Shown: piece after piece, positions 26,601 through 34,121 of the stretch | Layout of the letters: each line of letters begins with the position of its first letter | Position numbering within the stretch: position 1 is the first letter of the stretch | Translations under genes and position numbers: made by a program | Source of the DNA: Nitrospirota bacterium | GTDB taxonomy: Bacteria > Nitrospirota > Thermodesulfovibrionia > UBA6902 | Direction: 5' to 3' | Assembly: GCA_016214845.1 (NCBI GenBank) | Contig: JACRMS010000004.1 | Location: 1 to 59,597, forward strand | Length of the DNA: 59,597 nucleotides | Notes under the pieces: model-generated | Database searches by the model: none | What the model saw: only the letters and a program-made list of their open reading frames with translations | Told to the model about the DNA's origin: nothing

Positions 26601-26643
26601 GATAATAAAAAAAATAAATAGAGTGATCCCTAAAGGGAGGGAT
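26601..26643 (-). terminator. Possible intrinsic terminator after cooC
   Basis: ATCCCT and AGGGAT pair around a 6-nt loop and are followed on the minus strand by a T-rich run (CACTCTATTTATTTTTTTT). The stem is short, so termination is probably partial. It lies 33 nt after the cooC stop. Confidence 0.4.
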
Positions 26644-26676
26644 TTAATAAAGAACATGGTAATTAAAAGTAGTATA

Positions 26677-27444
26677 TTAAGGGATATTGACGGAGTCCAA
26701 TAATTCAAAAACCGTCTTCACAGCGACCGAATCAGAGGGCAGAGCGAAGACAGGCTTTCCTTCAAGGTCGAGGTTGAAAATATTTTCGTCTTCCGGGACG
26801 TTAAAGGCTTTTTCAAAAGGTAATCCTCCTGAAACATTTTTGAGCCTGTCAAAGTTTTCAGACGATATTCTATTTACAATTAACTCGCGTCTGTTTATGT
26901 CCAGGGCAAGCTCGTCTACGAGGTTGTTTATCCTCTTTGCCGTCTGCAGCCCTTTCTGGGTGGGGTCGCTGATCACAAGCAGGAGGTCGACTTTGTGAGT
27001 AGTGCGCCTGCTCAAATGTTCCATTCCGGCTTCATTGTCGATAACAACGTAAGGATATTTTTCGGAAAGCTTGTCGGTATATTTCCGGATAATATTGTTG
27101 GCTGCGCAGTAGCATCCTGGACCTTCCGGCCTGCCCATTACCATGAGGTCGAACCCTTTTGCCTCGATTACGGACTGCTGTACCTGGTAGTCAAAGAGCT
27201 GCTCCATGCTCATTCCGCCGGGACGTTCGGCGCCGCTGCGCACCTTGGCAAGAGACTCTTCACGCAAACCGCCGATAGTCGCGTGCACCGGCACACCGAG
27301 CGCTTCATTCAGACACGAGTTGCTGTCAGCGTCGACCGCGAGGACCGCCCTGCGTTTTTTCTCGACAAGGTAACGGACTGTCAGCGCCGCGATGGTCGTC
27401 TTGCCTGTGCCGCCTTTGCCTGCTAATGCTATTACGAATGCCAT
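26677..27444 (-). CDS. cooC: CooC-type CODH nickel-insertion ATPase
   Basis: 255 residues. A deviant Walker A P-loop of the MinD/CooC type ('GKGGTGKTTIAAL', residues 9-21), switch 'DADSNSCLNEALG', the CooC metal-site motif 'GCYCAANN' (two Cys that bind Ni/Zn at the dimer interface) and 'VVIDNEAGMEHLSRRT' as Walker B. It hydrolyses ATP to mature the Ni-Fe-S cluster of CODH and probably ACS. It is 21 nt behind ccoS and ahead of acsE, so it joins the cbb3-assembly genes to the CODH/ACS operon. No clear Shine-Dalgarno is visible. Confidence 0.95.
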   Translation of the reverse strand: MAFVIALAGKGGTGKTTIAALTVRYLVEKKRRAVLAVDADSNSCLNEALGVPVHATIGGLREESLAKVRSGAERPGGMSMEQLFDYQVQQSVIEAKGFDLMVMGRPEGPGCYCAANNIIRKYTDKLSEKYPYVVIDNEAGMEHLSRRTTHKVDLLLVISDPTQKGLQTAKRINNLVDELALDINRRELIVNRISSENFDRLKNVSGGLPFEKAFNVPEDENIFNLDLEGKPVFALPSDSVAVKTVFELLDSVNIP

Positions 27445-27465
27445 AGTTTTTAATGATACAACATA

Positions 27466-27615
27466 TCAGTCTGTTTTTGTATCGTCCTCCAGCATCCTGT
27501 GCTTGGGCCTCTCAGCGTCATCATACTGGCCGCTTTTTACCGCCCACATAAAGAATAACCATGCCCCGATTCCGAGGATTATTGAAAGAACTATTAAAAA
27601 GTATATCGTCCACAT
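27466..27615 (-). CDS. ccoS: CcoS, cbb3 oxidase assembly protein
   Basis: 49 residues. One N-terminal membrane helix ('IYFLIVLSIILGIGAWLFFM') followed directly by the family hallmark 'WAVKSGQYDDAERPKHRML' and an acidic end. Length and motif match CcoS, which is needed for haem or copper incorporation into cbb3 oxidases. It follows ccoI, its usual partner, across heptamer element G. Confidence 0.92.
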   Translation of the reverse strand: MWTIYFLIVLSIILGIGAWLFFMWAVKSGQYDDAERPKHRMLEDDTKTD

Positions 27616-27623
27616 ACAATTCA

Positions 27624-27690
27624 GGGGGGTTAGTAGTTAGGGATTGGGGATTAGTAAAAAACCAACCCCTGACCCCTAATCCCTAATCCC
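27624..27690. repeat. Heptamer hairpin element G, containing the ccoI stop
   Basis: GGGGGTT AGTAGTT AGGGATT GGGGATT AGT (27625-27655) pairs with CCAACCC CTGACCC CTAATCC CTAATCC CG (27662-27690). The ccoI stop (27676-27678) lies within the right arm: its last codons read GGG ATT AGG GAT TAG, so the element encodes the terminal 'GIRD' and the stop. Confidence 0.8.
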
Positions 27691-30168
27691 GTCTGTTATC
27701 CTCCTTATCCGAAGAGAGTTCCCTACAACAAAAAGAGAGCTCGCTGCCATTGCCCCTGCGGCGACAATGGGGTGAAGAACTCCAAGGACCGCCAGCGGGA
27801 TTGCAACCACATTATAGAAAAACGACCAGAAGATATTCTGTTTTATAATTGAGTATGTCCTTTTGGAAAGACCAATAAAGTATGGAATAAGCTTCAGGTC
27901 GTTTCTGACCAGCACCGCGTCAGCGCTCTCCATCGCGATGTCCGTTCCGCGCCCCATTGCCATTCCTACTGATGCCTCTGTCAGCGCAGGCGCGTCATTG
28001 ATGCCATCACCTGCCATTAAAACGCGGCCGCCTCTATTCTGAATATTCTCAATTACATCTTTCTTTTTCACCGGCAATGCCTCTGATATTGCGTTATTAA
28101 CCCCAACCGCCGACGCTATTGAGTCAGTGGTTGTTTTATTGTCACCGCTTATAATAAACGTCTCAAGATTCATCCCATTAAGTTTATTCACCGCCTCCAA
28201 CGCTTCAACTCTAATAACATCGGAGATTACAAATACCGCCCTCACTGTTTTGTCCCACGCCATATAAACAACTGTATCGCCGTTTCTCTCAAATTGCAAT
28301 ATGTTTTCATTCAGAAACTCCGTCCCTGAATTATTCTCATTCATAAAAATCCTGTTGCCGATGAACATTCTTTTACCGTCTGCTGTCCCCTCAACGCCTT
28401 TTCCTGTTGTCGCCCTGAATTCTGAAACATTAAATTGTTCAAGCCCCTTTGCCGCCTCTGTTATTGCGTGTCCTATGCTGTGCTCCGACAGTCTTTCAAT
28501 AGAAGCTGCAAGCGATATGACGTGTTCTTTATTTACATTGTTATCTAAAACGACAACTTCCTTCAGCACGGGTTTGCCGATTGTTATGGTGCCTGTCTTG
28601 TCAAATATCACGCCGGTCAATCTGCTCGCATTCTCGATCACGTCGCCGCCCTTGATCAATACCCCTTTTGATGACGCCATGGTTGTAAACATCATAACAG
28701 ACAACGGGGTTGCAAGCCCCAGACTGCAAGGACACGCAATAACAAGCACTGAGATGCCTGTCATCAATGCGAGCTGCGCCGGCGCGCCGTTCAATAGATA
28801 AAACACGACTGTCAACGCGGATATTATCAGCACAGCGGGAACAAAGACGCCGACAATCCTGTCTGCCAGCCTTTGTATGTGAGGCTTCTTGTTCTGCGCG
28901 TCTTCAACAGCTTTGATAATGCCGGACAGCACGGTCTCTTTCCCTGTTGCGGTAACTTCAAATACCAGCGAGCCGTAAAGGTTCATGCTCCCTCCGATAA
29001 CTTTTGAACCGGAGGTCTTCATAACAGGCCTTGATTCACCGGTAATAAGAGACTCGTCAACTTCTGACTCGCCGCTGATCACGTTCCCGTCCAACGGGAT
29101 TTTTTCACCAGGAATGACCTGAATCAGGTCTCCCTTATTGATTGAGGAAACAGGAACTGTATCTGTGTTCTGTGTTCTGTCTTCTGTACTCTGTCTTAAA
29201 ACTCTGGCCTCTTTCGGCGTCAGTCCCGATAATTTTTCAATCGCCTCCGAGGCCTTGCCTTTTGCGTTTACCTCAATATATCTTCCAAGCAGTATCAGAG
29301 TTATTATCATTGCCGATGTATCAAAATAGACCTTGCCGCCGGTCCGCATCTGGTAGATGCTGTATATAAATGCCGAACCTGCGCCAATGGTAATAAGTGA
29401 GTCCATGTTGAAGCGCAGATTTCTTAAGCCGCTGATAGTCCCCTTAATAAAGGGCATACCTGAGTAAAAGATAACAGGGATAGTGATAAGCATCGCGATA
29501 CTTTCAAAAAGAAATTTGTCCTGTTGCTCGATACCCTGGAAATATCCCGCGTAAAGCGCAATGCTGAAAAGCATCAACTGTGACGACAGAAACCCGGCGG
29601 TCCCGAACCTGATGAGCAGGTCTCTTGCCTCTGCCCTTTGTGCCTTGAACCTTTCGGATTCAGAATAAGGTTTGGGAATGTAGCCAATGGATATTATCCT
29701 CTTGAGTATTTGCTCAAGGCCGACAAGCTCCGGCTGCCATCTTATTTTCGCTTTGTGGGTCGCATAGCTTACCTTCACATAATCAACGCCATTCAGCCTG
29801 CTCAATATTTTTTCATTCAGCCAGATGCATGACGCGCAGCGGACACCTTCTATGAAAATATCTATTTCCTTCTGTTGTCTGTGCTCTGTGCTCCGGGCTC
29901 TGTCTTCTGTCTTCTGTCTTCCGCCTTCAACATTCACGACATGTTCCGTAAAGGGTTTTATATCTATCTCTCCGGTAAGCAGGGATGCTGAGATGCCCGC
30001 GTCCTTCCACATCCTTTTTTCATAAAATTCGTCAAGCCCTTCTTCATGGATCAATCCGTATATGCCGCGGCAGCCGTTACAGCAAAATGTTTTTTTCATG
30101 CTGTCTATTTCGTCATAGACCGCTTCTCTTTCGGGGAATTCCAGCAGGCAGTGGTCGCATTTAAGCAT
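27676..30168 (-). CDS. ccoI: CcoI/CopA2-type copper P1B-ATPase
   Basis: 830 residues. N-terminal Cys-rich metal site ('CDHCLLEFPE', 'CCNGC'), one HMA domain ('GVRCASCIW', about 105-165), eight predicted helices, the CPC copper motif ('VIACPCSLGLATP'), the phosphorylation site 'DKTGTIT', 'ISGDN' and 'GDGINDAPAL'. The family exports Cu to the periplasm for cbb3 oxidase assembly and sits in ccoGHIS loci, as here. Two low-complexity heptamer-repeat tracts are read in frame: one in the linker before HMA and one in the actuator-domain region. The C terminus ends inside another such element. Start ATG 30168 overlaps the preceding gene by 8 nt. Confidence 0.95.
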   Translation of the reverse strand: MLKCDHCLLEFPEREAVYDEIDSMKKTFCCNGCRGIYGLIHEEGLDEFYEKRMWKDAGISASLLTGEIDIKPFTEHVVNVEGGRQKTEDRARSTEHRQQKEIDIFIEGVRCASCIWLNEKILSRLNGVDYVKVSYATHKAKIRWQPELVGLEQILKRIISIGYIPKPYSESERFKAQRAEARDLLIRFGTAGFLSSQLMLFSIALYAGYFQGIEQQDKFLFESIAMLITIPVIFYSGMPFIKGTISGLRNLRFNMDSLITIGAGSAFIYSIYQMRTGGKVYFDTSAMIITLILLGRYIEVNAKGKASEAIEKLSGLTPKEARVLRQSTEDRTQNTDTVPVSSINKGDLIQVIPGEKIPLDGNVISGESEVDESLITGESRPVMKTSGSKVIGGSMNLYGSLVFEVTATGKETVLSGIIKAVEDAQNKKPHIQRLADRIVGVFVPAVLIISALTVVFYLLNGAPAQLALMTGISVLVIACPCSLGLATPLSVMMFTTMASSKGVLIKGGDVIENASRLTGVIFDKTGTITIGKPVLKEVVVLDNNVNKEHVISLAASIERLSEHSIGHAITEAAKGLEQFNVSEFRATTGKGVEGTADGKRMFIGNRIFMNENNSGTEFLNENILQFERNGDTVVYMAWDKTVRAVFVISDVIRVEALEAVNKLNGMNLETFIISGDNKTTTDSIASAVGVNNAISEALPVKKKDVIENIQNRGGRVLMAGDGINDAPALTEASVGMAMGRGTDIAMESADAVLVRNDLKLIPYFIGLSKRTYSIIKQNIFWSFFYNVVAIPLAVLGVLHPIVAAGAMAASSLFVVGNSLRIRRITDGIRD
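29161..29201 (-). repeat. Heptamer tract H inside ccoI
   Basis: Plus-strand words ATCTGTG TTCTGTG TTCTGTC TTCTGTA CTCTGTC, with CTGT every 7 nt. On the coding strand it reads CAGNNNN heptamers and encodes a polar segment ('LRQSTEDRTQNTDT') just before 'VPVSSINKGDLIQV', at the edge of the ATPase actuator domain. No inverted second arm is present. Confidence 0.8.
29869..29924 (-). repeat. Heptamer tract I inside ccoI
   Basis: Eight plus-strand heptamers (TTCTGTT GTCTGTG CTCTGTG CTCCGGG CTCTGTC TTCTGTC TTCTGTC TTCCGCC). The coding strand reads 'GGRQKTEDRARSTEHRQQKE' in the linker between the N-terminal Cys site and the HMA domain. Same words as tract H; 56 nt with no stop in this frame. Confidence 0.8.
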
Positions 30169-30847
30169 TTGGATATATACCCTTCAAAAGAAAATACGCG
30201 CCAAGAGCCATTACGACCACCCCGCTTATCCTGTAAGCTATCCCTCTGGTCCTCTGGCTTGCAAACGTAATCACTACGCCGAAGAGGAGCAGGGCAGGGA
30301 GGGTCCCCACTCCAAAAAAGAACATGACAAGCATCCCCGAAAGAAGATTGCCTGTGCCTGCAGATGCAATAAAAGCGGTGTACGAAAGGCCGCACGGAAG
30401 AAATCCGAGCAGCAGCCCAAGCGGATAGAACCGCAAGACAGATTCACCGTGCAAAATACTTTTTCCTGTTTTCAGGACAAGATTATTATGCTTCTCCAGC
30501 CATTTCATTCCGCCCGCGATTCCTGAAATGCTCAGTCCCATGAGTATCATCATCAGTCCTGCCAATATTGCCACCATGTTCTGAAACCCTGATATCCTGC
30601 CTGCCACGTTAACAAACGAACCTGTAAGCCCCATTAAAGAGCCTACAAACATATACGTGGTAATTCGTCCTATATTGTACAAGAGATGCGGAAACACCAC
30701 CCTAATAAAATGGGGATTTAGAGGGGTTGCTGATTGATGACTACTACGAAGAGTATAAGTGGCAACAAGCGGGCCGCACATGCCTATGCAATGGCCGAAC
30801 CCGCCAAGCAGCCCTGTCGTAAATGCGAGAGTATAGCTGAGTTCCAT
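30161..30847 (-). CDS. SafE/UreH-type membrane protein of the cbb3 cluster
   Basis: 228 residues from ATG 30847; a GTG at 30877 would start inside a repeat element. Six to seven helices. The first carries 'GGFGHCIGMCGPL' and the fourth 'PLGLLLGFLPCGLSYTAF', the paired Cys/Met-containing motifs of the cytochrome-biogenesis SafE/DsbD-like family often found beside ccoI and proposed to move copper or thiol reductant. The role in cbb3 maturation is from genomic context in related clusters and is not proven here. The stop overlaps the ccoI start. Confidence 0.85.
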   Translation of the reverse strand: MELSYTLAFTTGLLGGFGHCIGMCGPLVATYTLRSSHQSATPLNPHFIRVVFPHLLYNIGRITTYMFVGSLMGLTGSFVNVAGRISGFQNMVAILAGLMMILMGLSISGIAGGMKWLEKHNNLVLKTGKSILHGESVLRFYPLGLLLGFLPCGLSYTAFIASAGTGNLLSGMLVMFFFGVGTLPALLLFGVVITFASQRTRGIAYRISGVVVMALGAYFLLKGIYPNA

Positions 30848-30871
30848 CTTGATTTTATTAGTCCGCTTAAA

Positions 30872-30928
30872 AAACACTGAGGCACTGAGACACAGAGAAA
30901 AGCTCCGTGCCTCGGTGCCTCTGTGTTT
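30872..30928. repeat. Octamer hairpin element J
   Basis: The 26-nt arms 30872-30897 and 30903-30928 pair at 22 positions around a 5-nt loop. Words CACTGAGG CACTGAGA CACAGAG repeat every 8 nt rather than 7. It begins 6 nt after the stop of the gene ending at 30935, the same placement as the heptamer elements. Confidence 0.8.
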
Positions 30929-30934
30929 AGATTA

Positions 30935-31408
30935 TCACTTCACTTCAAACAGGTAACTCACCGTCGCAGCCTTGCCGTTTCGCTCAACAGTCACATCCGC
31001 CCTCCACAGCTTACCGCCGTGAGGACATACGGGTATGACACCTTTGCCTTCATATCTCCCATCCTTGACATGTTTGAGAGCAGGCCTGTTAACGCCCATG
31101 AACATGCCCGGCATTGTCAGGTCCACAGAGACCGCAGCATCGGTGACGGGTTTTTCACCCTCTTTAAGAGTGACGTTGAAAAAGAGGTCCGCCATCGGAT
31201 TTACCGGTTTGGGATTGATGTCCAATATCACCTTAAGGTTATCAAGCTCTATGGTCTTTGCGCACGGCCCGGCATTGATATCGCAATCTGTTTTTGTCCC
31301 GGAAGCGGCATGTTCATGCTGCATCCCCCGACTGTTTAACGGCAGCAGAAAAAGAGACACTAACATCAGCAGGAAAAGTTCCAATTTCATTTTATTATAC
31401 GTTATCAT
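30935..31408 (-). CDS. Exported YtkA-like domain protein
   Basis: 157 residues starting at an ATG that directly abuts the hemerythrin stop (TAG-ATG), with a GGGGTGG Shine-Dalgarno; an in-frame ATG at 31390 is an alternative. Signal peptide, then a His/Cys-bearing segment ('GMQHEHAASGTKTDCDINAGPC'), then a beta-sandwich of the YtkA/FixH-like type ('VTDAAVSVDLTMPGMFMGVN', 'GRYEGKGVIPVCPHGGKLWRADV'). Met, His and Cys residues could bind copper, which would fit a periplasmic helper of cbb3 assembly. Family placement is by fold-like pattern only. Confidence 0.7.
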   Translation of the reverse strand: MITYNKMKLELFLLMLVSLFLLPLNSRGMQHEHAASGTKTDCDINAGPCAKTIELDNLKVILDINPKPVNPMADLFFNVTLKEGEKPVTDAAVSVDLTMPGMFMGVNRPALKHVKDGRYEGKGVIPVCPHGGKLWRADVTVERNGKAATVSYLFEVK

Positions 31409-31816
31409 CTATACCACCCCCTTGCTGTTTAAAAAAGGCGCGTATTTTTTGTCCTCTCCCATGATGTGATCAATAAGCCATTTGTTAAGGAAATTCAGGG
31501 TACGGGCAGTGACTATAATATCTCCATGATCAAATTTGTCTTTGAGTTCTTTCACCTGTTTTGTTAAATCACTGTGCAGTTTTTTATGCTGCATGTATTC
31601 CGGATACCCGTGTTCCTGGAACAGCTTTTCCTCTGTAAGAAAGTGATAGACCGTATAGTTCACAAGCTCATTTAATATTATGCCGATTACGTCCTTTCCC
31701 CTTCCTATCCTCATTTTGTCGAATAGATTATTTATGAGTTCAATAAGCTTCTGGTGCTGCGTGTCAATCTCTTTTATGTTGACGCTGTATTCTTCATTCC
31801 ATGTTATGAATGGCAT
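31409..31816 (-). CDS. Bacteriohemerythrin
   Basis: 135 residues, the standard length. All di-iron ligands are present: His21, His58 and Glu62 ('HFLTEE'), His77 and His81 ('HKKLH'), His117 and Asp122 ('HIMGED'). The protein binds O2 reversibly and may store or deliver O2 to the oxidase or protect the O2-sensitive enzymes encoded nearby. It sits within the cbb3 accessory genes between ccoH and the YtkA-like gene. Confidence 0.95.
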   Translation of the reverse strand: MPFITWNEEYSVNIKEIDTQHQKLIELINNLFDKMRIGRGKDVIGIILNELVNYTVYHFLTEEKLFQEHGYPEYMQHKKLHSDLTKQVKELKDKFDHGDIIVTARTLNFLNKWLIDHIMGEDKKYAPFLNSKGVV

Positions 31817-31845
31817 GGTTATTTCCCTTCTTAGTTTTAATTCTT

Positions 31846-32292
31846 TCAGTTATCTGCAAATATTCTTTCTTCCAATAACGCATCCTTGCCTTTCCGCCCT
31901 ACGTGTATCTTCATGTCCCAATATCCGTACAGAGGGAAGTTGACCGCAGCGGTGTATAATCCTTCATGAAGTTTAACGGTCTTATAATCTTTATCGTACG
32001 CGTTTGTTGACGGCCTGCTGACTATCAGGGAGACAGTAGCGTCGGAAAGCGGTTTTCCTTCTTTGTCAAAAACAGAGATACTGACCTCCCCGTCACCTGT
32101 TTTAATTTTCCCGTTATTGATGACAGCGCTCCAGCCCAATTCAGACTTGCTGTCCTGTATCCTGTCCCATAACAGACCCTGTTCGTAAGGCTTCTCAACT
32201 ACAACTCCGTCAAACATCTTTTCACCCACAATAATTGATCCGCCCACAGCGGAAAGCGCAATTATGGAAACGATAATAATTAAAATTTTCAT
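31846..32292 (-). CDS. ccoH: FixH/CcoH-like protein
   Basis: 148 residues with an N-terminal membrane anchor and a periplasmic beta-sandwich ('DGEVSISVFDKEGKPLSDATVSL' region split by the turn, then 'LHEGLYTAAVNFPLYGYWDMKIHVGR'). The 'G.W' and final strand pattern are typical of FixH, which stabilises cbb3 assembly. It lies 13 nt after ccoG, in the canonical GHIS order interrupted by the hemerythrin, YtkA-like and SafE genes. Confidence 0.85.
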   Translation of the reverse strand: MKILIIIVSIIALSAVGGSIIVGEKMFDGVVVEKPYEQGLLWDRIQDSKSELGWSAVINNGKIKTGDGEVSISVFDKEGKPLSDATVSLIVSRPSTNAYDKDYKTVKLHEGLYTAAVNFPLYGYWDMKIHVGRKGKDALLEERIFADN

Positions 32293-32305
32293 TTATACCT
32301 CCCCC

Positions 32306-33517
32306 TCATCCCTCCGGAATAATAAAATTGGCCTTTTTGACCACCTCAACTCCCGGTGAATCTTTAGAACGGATAGATATATCAATGGCCTCAATATTTT
32401 CTTTCACGGATATATGTTTTAAATGAACGTAGACAGGGATTTTTTTAATGCTTCCAGCGGAAAGCCGGACACTGTCCGGGGTTATTTTTATTCCGTCCCC
32501 TTCTACTTTTGCGTTAATCTCAAGCTCCACATCCGACCTTCCCCTGTTCTTCACGGACAAGGTGTATGAGTTTATCACTCCGCCGTCTGCCGCGATGCGG
32601 GGCGGGAAAGAATAATTCGGCAGAACGGTCATATCAATGGCAACGCGCGTCAACAAAAGATAGATAAAGAAAACAAGAAAGACAGTGGTGACCGAACCCA
32701 GCAATACAGCATTCTGGCGCAGTATCCTTCCGGTCTCTCCCGGCAGTCCGAAGAAGTAACCTATCAGAGAGTCCTTCTTCCTGTGCCCCATCATTTTTGT
32801 ACATGCATCGATGCATTCTGCACAGCTTATACAGGCCGCGTTCAGGCCTTCCTTTATGTCAATCCCGACAGGGCAGGTCCTTACACACGCCATGCATTTC
32901 ATGCATTCTTCCTTTCTCCTCGGGTCAAATGAAATTACAAGCGTTTTACTATCGAACAGAACGCTCTGCAGTTTCGCATACGGACAGACGGTAGCGCAAA
33001 ACTTGTGTCTGAGCAGGATGAAATTCAGGGATAATATCCCCGTTAAAACCAGCCAGAATCCCCAAGTCACACTTCCGAGATTTCCCTCCATGACCTCCGG
33101 GATGAATTCATATGGGGAAACGAAGTACCATATGAGATTTGCCGCGACTAAAACACTTATCAAAAACATCGCCGGGTACGAGCCCAGTTTATATGCCGGC
33201 CTTTTTGACTTCGCCTTGTCCACAAACCGGGTGAAGTCGACGATCACTGTCTGGGGGCAAAGCCACCCGCACCAGATCCTTCCGAACATCAATGTTATAA
33301 ATACAACCAGGAAAGTAAGAAAAATTATGCCGATGAGGACGATGAAAAATTCTTCCATCCAAATGCTTGCGCCGAAGAAGTGCAGTCTCAGTGAAGGGAC
33401 ATCAAACCTTAACGCGCTCTCGCCTTCTATCTTCAGGAAAGGCAGGCCGACAATAAGAAACGCCTGAGCAGCCTCCACAACGCGTCTCCACGGTTGTATC
33501 CTCTTAGTCTTCGTCAT
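32306..33517 (-). CDS. ccoG: CcoG, cbb3 oxidase accessory Fe-S protein
   Basis: 403 residues from ATG 33517 (the frame also offers TTG at 33520). Several membrane helices with the 'GRIWCGWLCPQTV' and 'FCATVCPYAKLQ' motifs, two [4Fe-4S] sites ('CMKCMACVRTCPVG', 'CISCAECIDACTK'), and a C-terminal immunoglobulin-like periplasmic domain. CcoG is a cupric reductase feeding copper to cbb3 assembly. The start overlaps the 47-residue gene upstream. Confidence 0.93.
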   Translation of the reverse strand: MTKTKRIQPWRRVVEAAQAFLIVGLPFLKIEGESALRFDVPSLRLHFFGASIWMEEFFIVLIGIIFLTFLVVFITLMFGRIWCGWLCPQTVIVDFTRFVDKAKSKRPAYKLGSYPAMFLISVLVAANLIWYFVSPYEFIPEVMEGNLGSVTWGFWLVLTGILSLNFILLRHKFCATVCPYAKLQSVLFDSKTLVISFDPRRKEECMKCMACVRTCPVGIDIKEGLNAACISCAECIDACTKMMGHRKKDSLIGYFFGLPGETGRILRQNAVLLGSVTTVFLVFFIYLLLTRVAIDMTVLPNYSFPPRIAADGGVINSYTLSVKNRGRSDVELEINAKVEGDGIKITPDSVRLSAGSIKKIPVYVHLKHISVKENIEAIDISIRSKDSPGVEVVKKANFIIPEG

Positions 33518-33647
33518 CAAGCATTTTATACTTTGCTTCTTCGACTTTTTTGTGCCTCTTTTTTGAATAGTAAAAAACTATTATCACCGTAAATGCGACA
33601 ACGAGCGTGACACCAAAAACAAAATATGCTATCTCCTGAGGGTCCAT
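33504..33647 (-). CDS. 47-residue membrane protein, CcoQ-like
   Basis: One membrane helix ('IAYFVFGVTLVVAFTVIIVF') followed by a basic stretch ('YYSKKRHKKVEEAKYKML') and an acidic end ('DDED'). Size, topology and position in a cco operon fit CcoQ/FixQ, the small cbb3 subunit, but the sequence is too short to prove it. AAGG lies above the ATG. It overlaps the ccoG start by 14 nt. Confidence 0.6.
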   Translation of the reverse strand: MDPQEIAYFVFGVTLVVAFTVIIVFYYSKKRHKKVEEAKYKMLDDED

Positions 33648-33658
33648 ATGTACCTTGC

Positions 33659-33751
33659 TCACTTTTTCCGCACAGAAGCAAAATAAAGATAAAGCACCCC
33701 GATCACGGCGATAGTTGTGAATCCAATTGTTGCTATAACAGATATGTCCAT
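33659..33751 (-). CDS. 30-residue single-helix membrane peptide
   Basis: Reads 'MDISVIATIGFTTIAVIGVL' then a short basic tail ending 'SVRKK'. AAGGA lies upstream. It fills the gap between the CcoP-like anchor and the 47-residue gene exactly, with no other reading frame plausible, and resembles other oxidase micropeptides in form only. Could be the second candidate for CcoQ. Confidence 0.5.
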   Translation of the reverse strand: MDISVIATIGFTTIAVIGVLYLYFASVRKK

Positions 33752-33765
33752 AAAGTTGACCGTCC

Positions 33766-33951
33766 TTACTTCTTTAAAGATTCTTCGTATGCTTTTTCCT
33801 GCGTCCATCCTGTAATCGCCGGTGTGTAGGCTGTAAAATAAAAAACACTCCAGAGTATCAAACCCCAGAAAAGTATCAGCCATCCGACAGGGAGCTTGTT
33901 TACTGTTTCTTTTGCTTCAAACTCTTCCAGGTTGTCCAGTTCTTCTACCAT
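33766..33951 (-). CDS. CcoP-like N-terminal membrane anchor without haem domain
   Basis: 61 residues; AAGGAGG precedes the ATG and overlaps the end of the Zn-ribbon gene. The segment 'KLPVGWLILFWGLILWSVFY' followed by 'GWTQEKAYEESLKK' resembles the N-terminal domain of CcoP (FixP_N), which is a helix with a 'GW' turn. No CXXCH follows, so the haem domains of CcoP are missing here. One CcoP-type haem domain is found fused to CcoO instead. Confidence 0.7.
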   Translation of the reverse strand: MVEELDNLEEFEAKETVNKLPVGWLILFWGLILWSVFYFTAYTPAITGWTQEKAYEESLKK

Positions 33952-34121
33952 GAATCCTCCTTATTAAAGGTTTTCCCGCAAAGGGGGCACGTGGCATCGT
34001 CCTCGTCATTCCACATTTCAACGTCCGCTCCGCAATGAGGACATTTTACATCCGTTGGAAACGGGGCTGCCTTGTCAGAGCATGCGGGCTTTTCTTTAAA
34101 CCTTTGACTGTTCCCGTTCAT
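33945..34121 (-). CDS. Small zinc-ribbon protein of the cbb3 operon
   Basis: 58 residues from ATG 34121, with GGAGG upstream. Two CXXC knuckles ('VKCPHCGADVEMWNDEDDAT' and 'CPLCGKTFNKE') make a clear zinc ribbon of the rubredoxin-like type. The start lies within the end of the preceding gene and its own end overlaps the CcoP-like anchor by 7 nt, so it is part of the cbb3 operon. Function unknown; metal delivery or assembly is a guess. Confidence 0.7.
   Translation of the reverse strand: MNGNSQRFKEKPACSDKAAPFPTDVKCPHCGADVEMWNDEDDATCPLCGKTFNKEDSW

Noticed and set aside
14711-27690. CRISPR array
   Set aside because: The repeats are 7-8 nt, degenerate and paired as hairpins at separate gene junctions, with no spacers and no cas genes.
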